A stretch of DNA of 64,000 nucleotides from assembly GCF_900215315.1 (NCBI RefSeq), contig NZ_OBEB01000001.1, positions 620,001-684,000 of the forward strand, read 5' to 3'. Shown piece after piece: positions 36,493 through 45,529 of this stretch (position 1 is its first letter; every line of letters starts with the position of its first letter). The stretch is from Arsukibacterium tuosuense. Lineage in GTDB: Bacteria; Pseudomonadota; Gammaproteobacteria; Enterobacterales; Alteromonadaceae. The notes under the pieces were generated by a model, which saw nothing but the letters and a program-made list of their open reading frames with translations, had not been told where the DNA came from and ran no database searches. The position numbers and the translations under genes were made by a program.

Positions 36493-37512
36493 ATGACATA
36501 TGTTTTATTAACAGGTGGCGCTGGTTATATCGGCAGCCATACCGCCCTCGCATTGCTGCGGGCCGGTTATCAGGTTATTAGTTTCGATAATTACAGCAAC
36601 AGCTCTACCGCTGCTTTACAACGGGTAGCGCAACTGGCTGGTGCTGACATTATCAGTGTCAGCGGCGATATAAGAGATGAAGCGGCACTAAGCGCGGTAT
36701 TCCGGCAATATCAGGTAAGCACGGTAGTGCATTTTGCCGGTTTAAAAGCAGTAGGTGAGTCTGTAGCAATGCCACTGCACTACTATGATAACAATGTCGC
36801 CGGCACTGTGACCCTGTGCCGGGTAATGCGCGAATTCAAGGTTAAAAAGCTGGTATTCAGCTCCTCTGCCACGGTTTATGGCGATGCCAAAAAAGTACCC
36901 ATTGCCGAAACTTCGTCACGCTCTGCTACCAACCCCTATGGCCAGAGCAAACTGATGATTGAACACATTCTGGAAGATTTGGTTAAGGCCGAGCCTGACT
37001 GGGGCATTACTCTGCTGCGCTATTTTAACCCGGTCGGTGCCGACAGCAGTGGCCAGATTGGCGAAGACCCGAATGGTATTCCAAATAACCTGATGCCATT
37101 TATCTCACAGGTGGCAGTAGGGAAACGCGACAAACTGAGTATTTTTGGTGACGACTACCCCACCCCGGACGGTACCGGCGTGCGTGACTATATTCATGTG
37201 GTTGATTTAGCCGCGGGTCACCTGAAAGCCCTGCAGTATCTTGAAACCAATCAGGGTATTGCAGCCATTAACCTGGGTACCGGCACTGGCTACAGCGTGC
37301 TGGATATGGTTAAAGCGTTCAGTAGTGTCAACAATGTCGACGTGCCCTATCAGATTGCGCCCCGCCGCCCCGGCGATATTGCCAGTTGCTATGCCATGCC
37401 AGACAAAGCCTTAAAACTGCTGGGCTGGCGGGCAGAGAAAACCCTGGACGACATGGTGCGGGACAGCTGGCGCTGGCAAAGCCAGAATCCGGATGGCTAC
37501 TCCGACAGTTAG
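36493..37512 (+). CDS. galE: UDP-glucose 4-epimerase
   Basis: A 339-residue extended short-chain dehydrogenase. It has the NAD-binding GGAGYIGSHTALAL at residues 7-20, the SSSATVYG segment with the catalytic Ser/Thr, and the Y-x3-K pair in NPYGQSKLMIEHIL. The ARRPGDIASCYA-like block near the C-terminus is typical of GalE. It interconverts UDP-glucose and UDP-galactose for surface polysaccharide or galactose metabolism. The ATG follows the yciI stop with no gap, and a terminator follows. Confidence 0.94.
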   Translation: MTYVLLTGGAGYIGSHTALALLRAGYQVISFDNYSNSSTAALQRVAQLAGADIISVSGDIRDEAALSAVFRQYQVSTVVHFAGLKAVGESVAMPLHYYDNNVAGTVTLCRVMREFKVKKLVFSSSATVYGDAKKVPIAETSSRSATNPYGQSKLMIEHILEDLVKAEPDWGITLLRYFNPVGADSSGQIGEDPNGIPNNLMPFISQVAVGKRDKLSIFGDDYPTPDGTGVRDYIHVVDLAAGHLKALQYLETNQGIAAINLGTGTGYSVLDMVKAFSSVNNVDVPYQIAPRRPGDIASCYAMPDKALKLLGWRAEKTLDDMVRDSWRWQSQNPDGYSDS

Positions 37513-37515
37513 CAG

Positions 37516-37544
37516 GCCGGACAACTAGCCAGCTCCGGCTTTTT
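37516..37544 (+). terminator. Intrinsic terminator after galE
   Basis: GCCGGA pairs with TCCGGC across a 12-base loop, followed directly by five T. It starts four bases after the galE stop codon. Confidence 0.75.
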
Positions 37545-37554
37545 AGTAACGAAA

Positions 37555-38655
37555 TTAAGGTAGCGGCATGCGCATAATGCCGCCTTTAAACAAGCCAAAA
37601 TAAATAACCTGCTGCTGGTTTTCCTCAACCAGGATCATACTTCGCACCCCACCAAAAAATGCCTGCTCCGGATATTCATATTGCTGCCAGCTGGCACCGC
37701 CATCGTCAGTCCATTCAATAATAAGCGGTTGTGGCTCCGTGAAGTTTTTAGCCCAGCCAGCTGTATAGATACGCTCCGGGTTATCAGGGTCAATAATCAG
37801 ATCAAAGTAAAACCGAAAGTTGACGTTATCGAGCACCGCCTGCCAGCTCTGACCATGATCGTTACTACGGACAATACCGCCCTCGGCGCTGACATAAACC
37901 GTTTGCGGGTCGTCAGGGGCATAACGAATGGCTTTAATCGAGCTGGGGTTGGGAAATAAGTCGCTGTGCAGAATAGCCTGGCGGGTTGTCACATCATATT
38001 GATAGAACACTCCATTTTCGATAGCGCCCTGGCCACCATACCAGATAGTCTGGCCATCAGCAGACTGAGTCAGGGCGCTTTTCGGCTGACCAAAACCGCC
38101 AAAATCACCATGTACCGCTTTCCAGGTCTGGCCCATATCAGTGGAGCTGGCCAGCACATCTATGCCCGTGGCATAAACCACCTGCTCTGCATTATCATAC
38201 AGCAACGCATATATGGCCTCGTTCTCCCCCGCCTGGCCAAACTGATAATCAACTTCGTGCCAGTCACTACCGCCATTGAAGCTTTCAAACAGTAAGTATG
38301 CTGGCAAATCGTCCTGGTTGGTTTTAACGGTTGACGCCAGCCAGTGCTGCTCGGTCAGCAGGCTCATGGCCATAACGTCATAGCCCTCCAGGCCCGCAGC
38401 AATCCAGTTACCACTGCTATTCTGGCGATGCACGCCATCATCACTGGCAGCCACTAACACGCCGCTATGCTGATACAACTCATTAATAATAAAACCATCC
38501 AGCCCCTGATAACTAAGACTAACCGGCGGCGTGGGCGATACTGGCGGTGGAGGCGGCGGCTCCTGTACCGCTGAACTACTGCTGCCGCCACAAGCGCTGA
38601 TTAGCATTGTGCTCAGGCATAAGCCACACACTACCAAAAACGGTTTAACAGACAT
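37555..38655 (-). CDS. BNR/Asp-box repeat lipoprotein
   Basis: A 366-residue protein with a lipoprotein signal (MLISA-C, followed by GGSSSS) and a proline-rich linker (VQEPPPPPPVSPTPPV). The rest is a beta-propeller with Asp boxes of the S-x-D-x-G-x-x-W type: SSTDMGQTWKAV, SNDHGQSWQAV and TDDGGASWQQY. Such propellers occur in sialidases, sortilin and photosystem assembly factors; I see no catalytic residues that single out an enzyme. AAGGGAG precedes the ATG. Function is unknown beyond an envelope-anchored propeller. Confidence 0.8.
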   Translation of the reverse strand: MSVKPFLVVCGLCLSTMLISACGGSSSSAVQEPPPPPPVSPTPPVSLSYQGLDGFIINELYQHSGVLVAASDDGVHRQNSSGNWIAAGLEGYDVMAMSLLTEQHWLASTVKTNQDDLPAYLLFESFNGGSDWHEVDYQFGQAGENEAIYALLYDNAEQVVYATGIDVLASSTDMGQTWKAVHGDFGGFGQPKSALTQSADGQTIWYGGQGAIENGVFYQYDVTTRQAILHSDLFPNPSSIKAIRYAPDDPQTVYVSAEGGIVRSNDHGQSWQAVLDNVNFRFYFDLIIDPDNPERIYTAGWAKNFTEPQPLIIEWTDDGGASWQQYEYPEQAFFGGVRSMILVEENQQQVIYFGLFKGGIMRMPLP

Positions 38656-38790
38656 TACTAACTCCCTTTTAGCTGAATATGCCTACTGTAACTTAAAAAC
38701 ACTGTTTTTTTGTAATTAAAAGTTAACGGTTATTTCACTAGTATAGAAATTGATCATGCAACGGGATGATCGAATGCCATGAGTAAGCAA

Positions 38791-38814
38791 CAAAAAAAGG
38801 CGCCGCAGCGCCTT
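38791..38814 (-). terminator. Intrinsic terminator after rluB
   Basis: Read on the minus strand, AAGGCGC pairs with GCGCCTT around a four-base loop, followed by a run of T. It lies 18 bases beyond the rluB stop codon and ends the rnm-side cluster. Confidence 0.8.
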
Positions 38815-38831
38815 ATTTATAAAGGGTTATT

Positions 38832-39809
38832 TCAGCTTTGGCCCTGCCGGGTGGGCTTTTTGCCAGTGGGCTGGCGTTGGGTTGATTTACCTTTGCTGGC
38901 CGGTGCGCGCTGCGGTTTGGCTGCGGGCTTTGGCTTAGGCTCTTTTTTAGCCGGGGTTTTCTCGGCGATCTGGTGTTTACGCACCGCCCGTTTCATACTG
39001 GCTAAGCGACGGCGCCGTTCAGTGCGATCTTCGCTTTTAACCAGGGTTTGCTCCTCCGGGCCCAGGTGCACTAACTTACGCAGGTAGTTAACCTCGTCCA
39101 GTGGATATTCAGCATAACCGCCGGCCGGAATGTGCTTTGGCAGCAGTAAATCGCCGTAGCGCACCCGGATCAGCCGGCTGACCACAGCGCCCTGCGATTC
39201 CCACATACGCCGCACTTCACGGTTACGGCCCTCGGTTAGCACCACATGAAACCAGCGGTTAATGCCTTCGCCCGGTAAGGCTTTGACTTTCTTAAAGTTG
39301 GCTTTACCATCTTCCAGCTCGACCCCGGTACGCAGCCGTTGGATCATCGCATCGTTAATATCGCCAAATACCCGTACTGCGTACTCGCGTTCGACTTCAA
39401 ATTTAGGGTGCATTAAGCGGTTGGCCAGCTCACCGTCTGTGGTGAACAACAATAAACCTGAGGTGTTAATATCCAGCCGGCCGATGGCTATCCAGCGGGC
39501 GCCTTTAATTTTTGGTAAGCGGGCAAACACGGTAGGCCGGCCTTCAGGGTCAGTGCGTGAACAAATTTCGCCCTCAGGCTTATGATAGGCCAGCACCCGG
39601 CAGATTTGCTGCTCTTCACTGGCCAGTTGCACCGGGTGGCCGTCAACCCGCACGGCCTGAGCGGTGCTTACCCGATCGCCCAGGCTGGCAGGTTTACCAT
39701 CAACGGTCACCCGGCCTTTGCTGATCCAGTCTTCCATTTCCCGGCGCGAGCCGACGCCGGCACGGGCTAATACTTTTTGCAGTTTTTCGCTGCTGATTTT
39801 ATCACTCAT
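38832..39809 (-). CDS. rluB: 23S rRNA pseudouridine(2605) synthase
   Basis: A 325-residue protein: S4 domain ([30 protein letters not shown]) at residues 10-45, catalytic core [20 protein letters not shown] with the nucleophilic Asp, and [27 protein letters not shown] long basic Lys/Pro/Ala/Gln tail follows from about residue 255, as is common in RluB. It modifies 23S rRNA near the peptidyl transferase centre. It shares one base with the scpB stop (TAATG), so it is coupled to the scp genes. Confidence 0.93.
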   Translation of the reverse strand: MSDKISSEKLQKVLARAGVGSRREMEDWISKGRVTVDGKPASLGDRVSTAQAVRVDGHPVQLASEEQQICRVLAYHKPEGEICSRTDPEGRPTVFARLPKIKGARWIAIGRLDINTSGLLLFTTDGELANRLMHPKFEVEREYAVRVFGDINDAMIQRLRTGVELEDGKANFKKVKALPGEGINRWFHVVLTEGRNREVRRMWESQGAVVSRLIRVRYGDLLLPKHIPAGGYAEYPLDEVNYLRKLVHLGPEEQTLVKSEDRTERRRRLASMKRAVRKHQIAEKTPAKKEPKPKPAAKPQRAPASKGKSTQRQPTGKKPTRQGQS

Positions 39810-40393
39810 TAGTGTAACTCTCCTGTCATCTCGACGGTGGGAAGAAGATCGGCCGTCAGCTCGGTAAATTCCGGCAGTGGCGGCAAATCGCTGAGGCTTT
39901 TTAAGCCAAAATAATCTAAAAATAACGCCGTAGTGGCATACAGTCCCGGCCGGCCGGGTACTTCCTTATGGCCCACCACTTTTACCCAGCCGCGATCCAG
40001 TAAGGTACGGATAATCTGGGTACTGACGGTTACGCCACGTACTTCTTCAATTTCGCCACGGGTTAGTGGTTGTTTATAGGCAATTAACGCCAGGGTTTCC
40101 AGCACAGCGCGGGAATAACGGGCTGAACGTTCTGGCCAGAGCTGGGCTAAATCATCACTGAGTTCAGGCCGGGTTTGAAAGCGAAAACCCGAAGCGGTTT
40201 CCAGCAGCTGAATGCCGCGGGCACTGTAATCCTGTTGCAACTGACGAATTGTAGCATCTATCCGGCTTTTACTGACAGTAAAACGTTGCAGCACTGAAGC
40301 TTGCAGTTCAGCCACGCCAAGCGGTTGTTCGCTGGCAAAAATAGCCGCTTCAATCAGCTGTAACAGTTGAATATCATTGATTTTCTGGGCCAT
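39809..40393 (-). CDS. scpB: Segregation and condensation protein B
   Basis: A 194-residue winged-helix protein. [23 protein letters not shown] opens the first winged helix, and [54 protein letters not shown] is the highly conserved ScpB second domain. It acts with ScpA and SMC in chromosome condensation. It begins inside the scpA stop (TGATG) and is followed at once by rluB. Confidence 0.94.
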   Translation of the reverse strand: MAQKINDIQLLQLIEAAIFASEQPLGVAELQASVLQRFTVSKSRIDATIRQLQQDYSARGIQLLETASGFRFQTRPELSDDLAQLWPERSARYSRAVLETLALIAYKQPLTRGEIEEVRGVTVSTQIIRTLLDRGWVKVVGHKEVPGRPGLYATTALFLDYFGLKSLSDLPPLPEFTELTADLLPTVEMTGELH

Positions 40394-41214
40394 CAGCAGT
40401 GTTCCCGGGCTAATTTGACATGAATTTGGCCATAGGCTGCAACCTGGGTAAGTTCAACCAGTTTTTCTTTAGTCAATTCCAGGATGGCCAGAAAACTGAC
40501 AACCACGCCTTGCCGCCCCTCGCTCAGTTCAAAGCACTGTTCAAACGCCAGGTAGCCCTGATGCTGTGCCAGTAAATCTAAAATCCGGCTCATCCGCTCG
40601 CGGGTCGACAAATGCTCACGTTTAATATGATGATGCTGAAAGTCTTTAGCCCGTTGCATAATGCTTTTTAACGCCATGACCAGCTCGCTCAGTTCCACCT
40701 CGGGCAGCACGACCAATGGGCTGAAATTATCGGCAAGGGCTGCCCGGGCATTGAAATAGTCGCGCTCATCCCGTGGCAGGCTGTCCAGTTCGCTGGCGGC
40801 CTGCTTGTACACCTCATATTCCTGCAGGCGGCGGATCAGTTCAGCCCGCGGGTCCAGCTCTTCGTCATCATGCTGGGTATGTTTAGGCAGCAACAGCCGC
40901 GATTTTATCTCGGCCAGCATAGCAGCCATCACCAGATATTCGGCTGCCAGTTCAAAATTCAGGCCCTGCATCAGGTCAATATATTCCATATATTGCAGGG
41001 TAATTTCGTTAACCGGTAAGTCGACGATATCAAACTTATGCTTGCGGATTAAATACAGTAAAAAATCGAGCGGCCCTTCAAACGCATCCAGCAGCACTTC
41101 CAGCGCATCAGGCGGAATATATAAGTCATCCGGACGTTGATGCACCGCCTCGCCGCGGACAAAGGCCAGCGGCAAAGGTTGTTGCACTGTTAAGCTAGCA
41201 GGCTGGTTGCTCAT
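40393..41214 (-). CDS. scpA: Segregation and condensation protein A
   Basis: A 273-residue kleisin. LEVLLDAFEGPLDFLLYLIRKHKFDIVDLPVNEITLQYMEYI is the conserved N-terminal ScpA motif, and LAEIKSRLLLPKHTQHDDEELDPRAELIRRLQEYEVYKQAA continues it; the C-terminal winged helix is LVSFLAILELTKEKLVELTQ-like. ScpA bridges the SMC heads. In E. coli, MukBEF replaces this system, so SMC-ScpAB marks a non-enteric lineage. It follows yciO by about 20 bases. Confidence 0.94.
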   Translation of the reverse strand: MSNQPASLTVQQPLPLAFVRGEAVHQRPDDLYIPPDALEVLLDAFEGPLDFLLYLIRKHKFDIVDLPVNEITLQYMEYIDLMQGLNFELAAEYLVMAAMLAEIKSRLLLPKHTQHDDEELDPRAELIRRLQEYEVYKQAASELDSLPRDERDYFNARAALADNFSPLVVLPEVELSELVMALKSIMQRAKDFQHHHIKREHLSTRERMSRILDLLAQHQGYLAFEQCFELSEGRQGVVVSFLAILELTKEKLVELTQVAAYGQIHVKLAREHC

Positions 41215-41234
41215 TGCTTATTACAGCTTCGGCG

Positions 41235-41855
41235 TCACAAAAAGGGCGTCGGATCGCCACGGCCTTCCCGCAGCACTGTTGCGCCCTCTTCTGATAAATC
41301 GACCACAGTAGTGGGTGCTTCGCCAATCACGCCGCCATGCATTATCAGGTCAACCTGGCGTTCCAGTTGCGAGCGCATATCATCGGGATCGGCCTCAGCG
41401 AAACGCTGACCCGGTAAAATTAAACTGGTCGACAGCAAAGGCTCACCTAATTCAGCCAACAGTGCCTGGGCAATTTTATTTTCCGGGATCCTAAGGCCAA
41501 TGGTTTTTTTCTTGTCATTTAACAAACGTCGTGGCACTTCTTTAGTACCACGCAAAATAAAAGTATAGGCACCAGGGGTATTGTTTTTAATCAGTCGAAA
41601 CGCGGTATTTTCAACTTTGGCGTATACTGACAACTCAGATAAGTCGCGGCACATCAGGGTAAAATGATGGTCACCGCTGATTTGACGAATCTGGGTTATT
41701 TTGTCCATGGCACTTTTGTCGCCCACATGACAACCCAGCGCATAACCACTGTCGGTTGGATAAACCACAACACCACCTTGCTTAATAATTTGCACGGCTT
41801 GTTTTAACAGACGCTGCTGCGGGTTCTCGGGGTGAATATGAAAAAATTGGCTCAT
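41235..41855 (-). CDS. yciO: Sua5/YciO/YrdC family protein (YciO)
   Basis: A 206-residue YrdC-fold protein. VQIIKQGGVVVYPTDSGYALGCHVGDKSAMDKITQIRQI has the nucleotide-binding pattern, and NNTPGAYTFILRGTKEVPRR with KKKTIGLRIPENKIAQALL marks the YciO branch rather than TsaC. The relative TsaC/Sua5 makes threonylcarbamoyl-adenylate for tRNA modification; YciO's own role is less certain. Position next to rnm and rluB near the trp operon matches the enterobacterial order. Confidence 0.92.
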   Translation of the reverse strand: MSQFFHIHPENPQQRLLKQAVQIIKQGGVVVYPTDSGYALGCHVGDKSAMDKITQIRQISGDHHFTLMCRDLSELSVYAKVENTAFRLIKNNTPGAYTFILRGTKEVPRRLLNDKKKTIGLRIPENKIAQALLAELGEPLLSTSLILPGQRFAEADPDDMRSQLERQVDLIMHGGVIGEAPTTVVDLSEEGATVLREGRGDPTPFL

Positions 41856-41883
41856 GTATTGTTCTTCTATCGTTGTTTTTTAT

Positions 41884-42720
41884 TTAATTTAACGCCCAGT
41901 TATGCCAAACCGGCGTAACATCATCAGTTAAATATAGATTTTTTCCAAGATCATTCCAGCTGGTTTGCTGATGAAAATCAGAACCTACCGACGCCGTTAA
42001 GCCATGTAACTGACATAACGCCCAAAGCTCGCGCTTTTGCACCGGGGTTTGCTGTGGCGAAATAATTTCCATCGCATCGCCACCGGCAGCTGCAAATTGT
42101 TCAGCCAGGCGTTTTACCCATTTGGTGGTCAGTTTATATTTTAACGGATGGGCCAGCACGGCGACACCGCCGGCATCATGGATCCATTGCACCGCCTCGG
42201 CCATTTCTACCCAGTTACTGGGCACATAGCCGGTTTTACCGCGGCCCAGATACTTCTTAAACACATCGTTCATTGAACTGGCTTTGCCAATGTTAACCAG
42301 ATGGCGGGCGAAGTGGGTACGGGTAATTGCTGCACCATTGGCCAGTTCCATAACAGCAGGCAGCACATCCGGAATTTGACTTTTTGCCAGGCGTCTGGCC
42401 ATTTCTTCGGCGCGCTCCAGCCGTTGTTGTTGCTGCGAGGCCAGTCGGGCTAAAAACTGCGGGCAGTCCGGGTTAATATTCAGGCCTACAATATGAATTT
42501 CCAGTTGCTGCCAACGGGTAGAAATTTCCACGCCATTAATCAGCCGCAATGCCAGTTGCTGCTGGTTAATAGCCTGCCGGGCTGCTGTTAAACCGGCAAC
42601 GGTGTCATGGTCAGTTATCGCCAGCGCATCAACACCGCGTTCCACCGCCCGCGCAACCAGTTCAGCAGGCGACAGTACGCCGTCTGAGCACAGGGTATGG
42701 CTGTGTAAATCATATTTCAT
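41884..42720 (-). CDS. rnm: PHP-domain 5'-3' exonuclease, RNase AM (YciV)
   Basis: About 278 residues. MKYDLHSHTLCSDGVLSPAELVARAVERGVDALAITDHDTVAGL is the PHP metal-binding start (HSH and TDHD motifs), and VAVLAHPLKYK and SVGSDFHQQTSW supply further His/Asp ligands. E. coli RNase AM matures the 5' ends of rRNAs and also acts on 3',5'-bisphosphonucleotides. The ATG at 42720 has AGAGGTG upstream; the longer frame from 42771 adds a non-family stretch. It lies head-to-head with the trp region, as in enterobacteria. Confidence 0.92.
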   Translation of the reverse strand: MKYDLHSHTLCSDGVLSPAELVARAVERGVDALAITDHDTVAGLTAARQAINQQQLALRLINGVEISTRWQQLEIHIVGLNINPDCPQFLARLASQQQQRLERAEEMARRLAKSQIPDVLPAVMELANGAAITRTHFARHLVNIGKASSMNDVFKKYLGRGKTGYVPSNWVEMAEAVQWIHDAGGVAVLAHPLKYKLTTKWVKRLAEQFAAAGGDAMEIISPQQTPVQKRELWALCQLHGLTASVGSDFHQQTSWNDLGKNLYLTDDVTPVWHNWALN

Positions 42721-42849
42721 CGGCACCTCTTTATAAGGCTGGTATTGTCGCACAGGGTAGCCGTTTGGCAAAGCATCGCTGATATCAGCTTTTGAACCAG
42801 AGCGGCTTAGCCTGCGTAATCTCCTGCAAATCTATCCTGAGGTGAAACT

Positions 42850-43029
42850 ATGTTCGGCTTTCTGAAACCCAATCCGGCAAAAAAATTACGTAAGGCCTAC
42901 GACAGCAAGCTGGAACAAGCGATGCATGCCCAGCGCAACGGTGATATGCGCTTATATGCGGATTTAACCGAGCAAAGTGAACAAATATGGCAACAATTAA
43001 CCGAGCTGGAAAAAGCTAACGCAAAATGA
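42850..43029 (+). CDS. Small DUF6435-like protein
   Basis: A 59-residue open frame. The product starts MFGFLKPNPAKKLRKAYDSK and continues EQAMHAQRNGDMRLYADLTE, a charged helical protein with no signal peptide. It matches the pattern of the small DUF6435 family ('F...P.KKL.K.Y...LE.AM.AQRNGD.R.YA.L') found across gammaproteobacteria; the function is unknown. A TGAGGTGAAACT ribosome binding site precedes the ATG. It sits alone between rnm and the trp leader. Confidence 0.82.
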   Translation: MFGFLKPNPAKKLRKAYDSKLEQAMHAQRNGDMRLYADLTEQSEQIWQQLTELEKANAK

Positions 43030-43096
43030 AACGCGACAAAATTAAGCCTTCTGGCCGCTTATACGCTTTTATTTCTGTGTTATAACAAAACAGCAC

Positions 43097-43125
43097 TTGA
43101 CGCGCGCCACATTTCGCGGTTTTAT
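43097..43125 (+). promoter_or_regulatory. Probable trp operon promoter
   Basis: TTGACG (-35) at 43097-43102 and TTTTAT (-10) at 43120-43125 are separated by exactly 17 bases, giving a start near 43132 and a leader of about 170 bases before trpE. A perfect dyad, GCCACAT-N11-ATGTGGC (43106-43130), covers the spacer and the -10 region and could be an operator. It does not resemble the CTAG-type TrpR box. Confidence 0.65.
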
Positions 43126-43162
43126 GTGGCAACTTTATTGTAATAACCCGTGATTAAACTCA

Positions 43163-43228
43163 ATGCAATTAACAAACGCTTTTAACCTGACCAACTGGTG
43201 GTGGCACATACCCAACGGGCGTGTGTAG
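43163..43228 (+). CDS. trpL: trp operon leader peptide
   Basis: A 21-codon frame reading M-Q-L-T-N-A-F-N-L-T-N-W-W-W-H-I-P-N-G-R-V with three consecutive tryptophan codons at codons 12-14. The Trp codons lie just before the first arm of the attenuator, as needed for a ribosome to sense tryptophan-tRNA supply. The Shine-Dalgarno sequence is weak, so leader translation may be inefficient. Confidence 0.9.
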   Translation: MQLTNAFNLTNWWWHIPNGRV

Positions 43229-43260
43229 GCGTTGTATTAGCTTTAATTACCTAAGCCCGT
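43205..43260 (+). promoter_or_regulatory. trp attenuator: pause hairpin and antiterminator
   Basis: Segment 1:2 is CACATACCC paired with GGGCGTGTG (43205-43225) with an AAC loop and one mismatch. Segment 2:3 is ACGGGC (43215-43220) paired with GCCCGT (43255-43260). These two structures exclude each other. When the ribosome stalls at the Trp codons, 2:3 forms and blocks the terminator at 43256-43285; when it moves on, 1:2 forms and termination follows. The mechanism follows the E. coli model. Confidence 0.8.
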
Positions 43261-43285
43261 TTCCTGATAAGAAGCGGGTTTTTTT
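43256..43285 (+). terminator. trp attenuator terminator
   Basis: CCCGTTTC pairs with GAAGCGGG (one G-T pair) across a seven-base loop, followed by seven T residues. It ends 20 bases before the trpE start codon. Confidence 0.85.
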
Positions 43286-43304
43286 ATTTTAAGAGAATAA
43301 CATT

Positions 43305-44900
43305 ATGATTTTCAGTCATATTACCGACCAGCAAGGCGAAGTGGCCAGTATCAGCATGGCGGCGCCATATCATGCCGACGCGCTGGCCACCTTTGCCAGC
43401 TTAAGTGCTGATAGTGCCAGCGCTGTGCTGCTTGAGTCAGCCGAAATAGACAGCAAAGACAACCTGAAAAGCCTGATGTTGCTTGATGCCGCGCTGCGGA
43501 TTGAATGTAATGGCATGCAGGTTGAAATTAACGCGTTAAGTCAGAACGGCAGCACCCTTTTGCCTTTTCTGGCAGAAAAACTTGCAGACGTAGCCAACGT
43601 CACCCGCACAGATAACAGCCTTAGCCTCAGTTTCAGCCAGCCAGACCCCTTGCTGGATGAAGTAAGCCGCTTAATGCAGCCTAATCCGTTTGCTGTACTG
43701 CGGGTTATTCAGCATCAGCTAACCAGCCACAGCCAGCAAAGCGCCGAGCAGAACAACGAAGCTGACTTTGCCATTATGTTGGCCGGAGTCATTGGTTATG
43801 ACATGGTAGCTAACGTTGAACAGTTACCAGAGGTGGGCAATGGCAATAACCAGTGCCCGGATTATCTGTTTTATCTGGCGGAAACCTTATTAGTGCTTGA
43901 TCACCAACGTCAGCAAAGCCAGCTGATTGGTAACGTATTTTGTGGTGAGCAAGCGCCGGCAACCTATTTTGTTATCGGCAAGCGGCTGGAGCAGCTGAGA
44001 CAGCGGCTGGCTGAACCAGCGCCGTTGGCAACCGGCAAGCCGGGCGATGACAGCCAGCTGCAGGTAGATATCAGTGATGCCGAATTCAGCACTCAGGTTG
44101 AAGCGTTAAAAGAGCATATTGTCAGTGGCGATGTGTTTCAGGTGGTACCATCACGCTGTTTCAGCCTGCCCTGCCCCAACCCGCTGGCTGCATATGCCAA
44201 ATTAAAGCAGCTGAACCCCAGTCCTTATATGTTTTATCTTAAAGATCCGGCCTTTCAATTATTTGGCGCATCCCCGGAGTCGGCGCTGAAATTCAGTGCC
44301 AGTAACCGTCAGGTGGAAATTTACCCGATTGCCGGTACCCGCCGCCGCGGTTTTAAAGCCGATGGCAGTATTGACCGCGATTTAGACAGCCGGATTGAGC
44401 TGGAACTGCGCCAGGATGACAAAGAAAAAGCCGAGCATTTAATGCTGGTCGATTTAGCCCGCAATGACGTTGCCAGAATCAGTGTGCCGGGCAGCCGCTA
44501 TGTTAAGGAGCTGCTAAAAGTAGACCGCTACTCTTATGTAATGCATCTGGTGTCGCGGGTAATTGGTACCTTAAAGCCGGAACTGGATGCACTGCATGCT
44601 TACCAGGCATGTATGAATATGGGCACCTTAGTCGGCGCGCCAAAAGTCAAAGCAGCTGAGCTGATCCGCAACGTAGAACGCCAGCGCCGTGGCAGTTATG
44701 GTGGTGCCGTCGGTTATTTAACCGGCAATGGCGATTTTGACAGCTGCATTGTGATCCGCTCGGCTTATGTTGCCAATAATACCGCTTATATTCAGGCCGG
44801 CGCGGGGGTGGTATTTGATTCGGTAGCCGAACTGGAAACCGAAGAAACCCGCAATAAAGCCCAAGCCGTGATCAGCGCCATTATGGCGGCAGGCCATTAA
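43305..44900 (+). CDS. trpE: Anthranilate synthase component I
   Basis: A 531-residue chorismate-using enzyme that makes anthranilate with ammonia from TrpG. The N-terminal L-L-E-S at residues 42-45 is the tryptophan feedback-binding element. The catalytic domain shows ALKEHIVSGDVFQVVPSRCF, SPYMFYLKDPAFQLFGASPESALK, YPIAGTRRRGF, ARNDVARISVPGSRYVKELLKVDRYSYVMHLVSRV and GAPKVKAAELI, all standard. First structural gene behind the attenuator, 38 bases before trpG. Confidence 0.96.
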   Translation: MIFSHITDQQGEVASISMAAPYHADALATFASLSADSASAVLLESAEIDSKDNLKSLMLLDAALRIECNGMQVEINALSQNGSTLLPFLAEKLADVANVTRTDNSLSLSFSQPDPLLDEVSRLMQPNPFAVLRVIQHQLTSHSQQSAEQNNEADFAIMLAGVIGYDMVANVEQLPEVGNGNNQCPDYLFYLAETLLVLDHQRQQSQLIGNVFCGEQAPATYFVIGKRLEQLRQRLAEPAPLATGKPGDDSQLQVDISDAEFSTQVEALKEHIVSGDVFQVVPSRCFSLPCPNPLAAYAKLKQLNPSPYMFYLKDPAFQLFGASPESALKFSASNRQVEIYPIAGTRRRGFKADGSIDRDLDSRIELELRQDDKEKAEHLMLVDLARNDVARISVPGSRYVKELLKVDRYSYVMHLVSRVIGTLKPELDALHAYQACMNMGTLVGAPKVKAAELIRNVERQRRGSYGGAVGYLTGNGDFDSCIVIRSAYVANNTAYIQAGAGVVFDSVAELETEETRNKAQAVISAIMAAGH

Positions 44901-44938
44901 CCGTCCAGGTAGGAACATCGCAGGAGCATTACAGCATC

Positions 44939-45529
44939 ATGACCACTCTGTATTTATTAGACAATATCGACTCCTTTACCTACAACCTGGTGGATGAGTT
45001 TGCCCAGTTAGGTTTTGAGATCAAGCTATACCGCAATACGGTGCCGGCCAGTTATATATTCGCCAAGATGCAGCAGGAAACCGGTCCGGTACTGTTAGTG
45101 TTATCACCCGGCCCCGGCGCCCCGGCGGACGCTGGCTGCATGCCGGCATTGTTAAAATTAGTAGCAGGCCAGTATCCGGTACTGGGCATTTGTCTGGGCC
45201 ATCAGGCTATCACCGAGCATTATGGCGGCCTGGTAGGTCGCGCCGGCGAGACAGTGCATGGTAAAACGGCCAGTATTAATGTGGCGCCCCACCCGGTCTT
45301 TGCCGGCTTGCCTAATCCGTTTTCGGTTGCCCGCTATCACTCGCTGATGGCAACAGAGCTGCCGAATGCCCTGAGCTGTATTGGTACAGACCGGCATATC
45401 CCGATGGCGATTATTCATGAACAACAACGCATGCTGGGCTTTCAGTTTCATCCTGAGTCTATCCTGACCACCTTAGGCAAGCCCTTGCTGCAGCAAAGTA
45501 TCAGCTATTTATTAAGGAGTGACGCATGA
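44939..45529 (+). CDS. trpG: Anthranilate synthase component II, glutamine amidotransferase
   Basis: A 196-residue class I amidotransferase. It starts LYLLDNIDSFTYNLVDEF, has the nucleophile motif PVLGICLGHQAI and the His-Glu pair in FQFHPESILT. It supplies ammonia to TrpE. Here trpG is a separate gene, not fused to trpD as in E. coli. AGGAG lies about 12 bases before the ATG, further than usual. The stop overlaps the trpD start by 4 bases. Confidence 0.96.
   Translation: MTTLYLLDNIDSFTYNLVDEFAQLGFEIKLYRNTVPASYIFAKMQQETGPVLLVLSPGPGAPADAGCMPALLKLVAGQYPVLGICLGHQAITEHYGGLVGRAGETVHGKTASINVAPHPVFAGLPNPFSVARYHSLMATELPNALSCIGTDRHIPMAIIHEQQRMLGFQFHPESILTTLGKPLLQQSISYLLRSDA

Noticed and set aside
43060-43160. 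Classical TrpR operator
   Set aside because: No CTAG-centred palindrome resembling the TrpR box was found; only the unrelated GCCACAT dyad.
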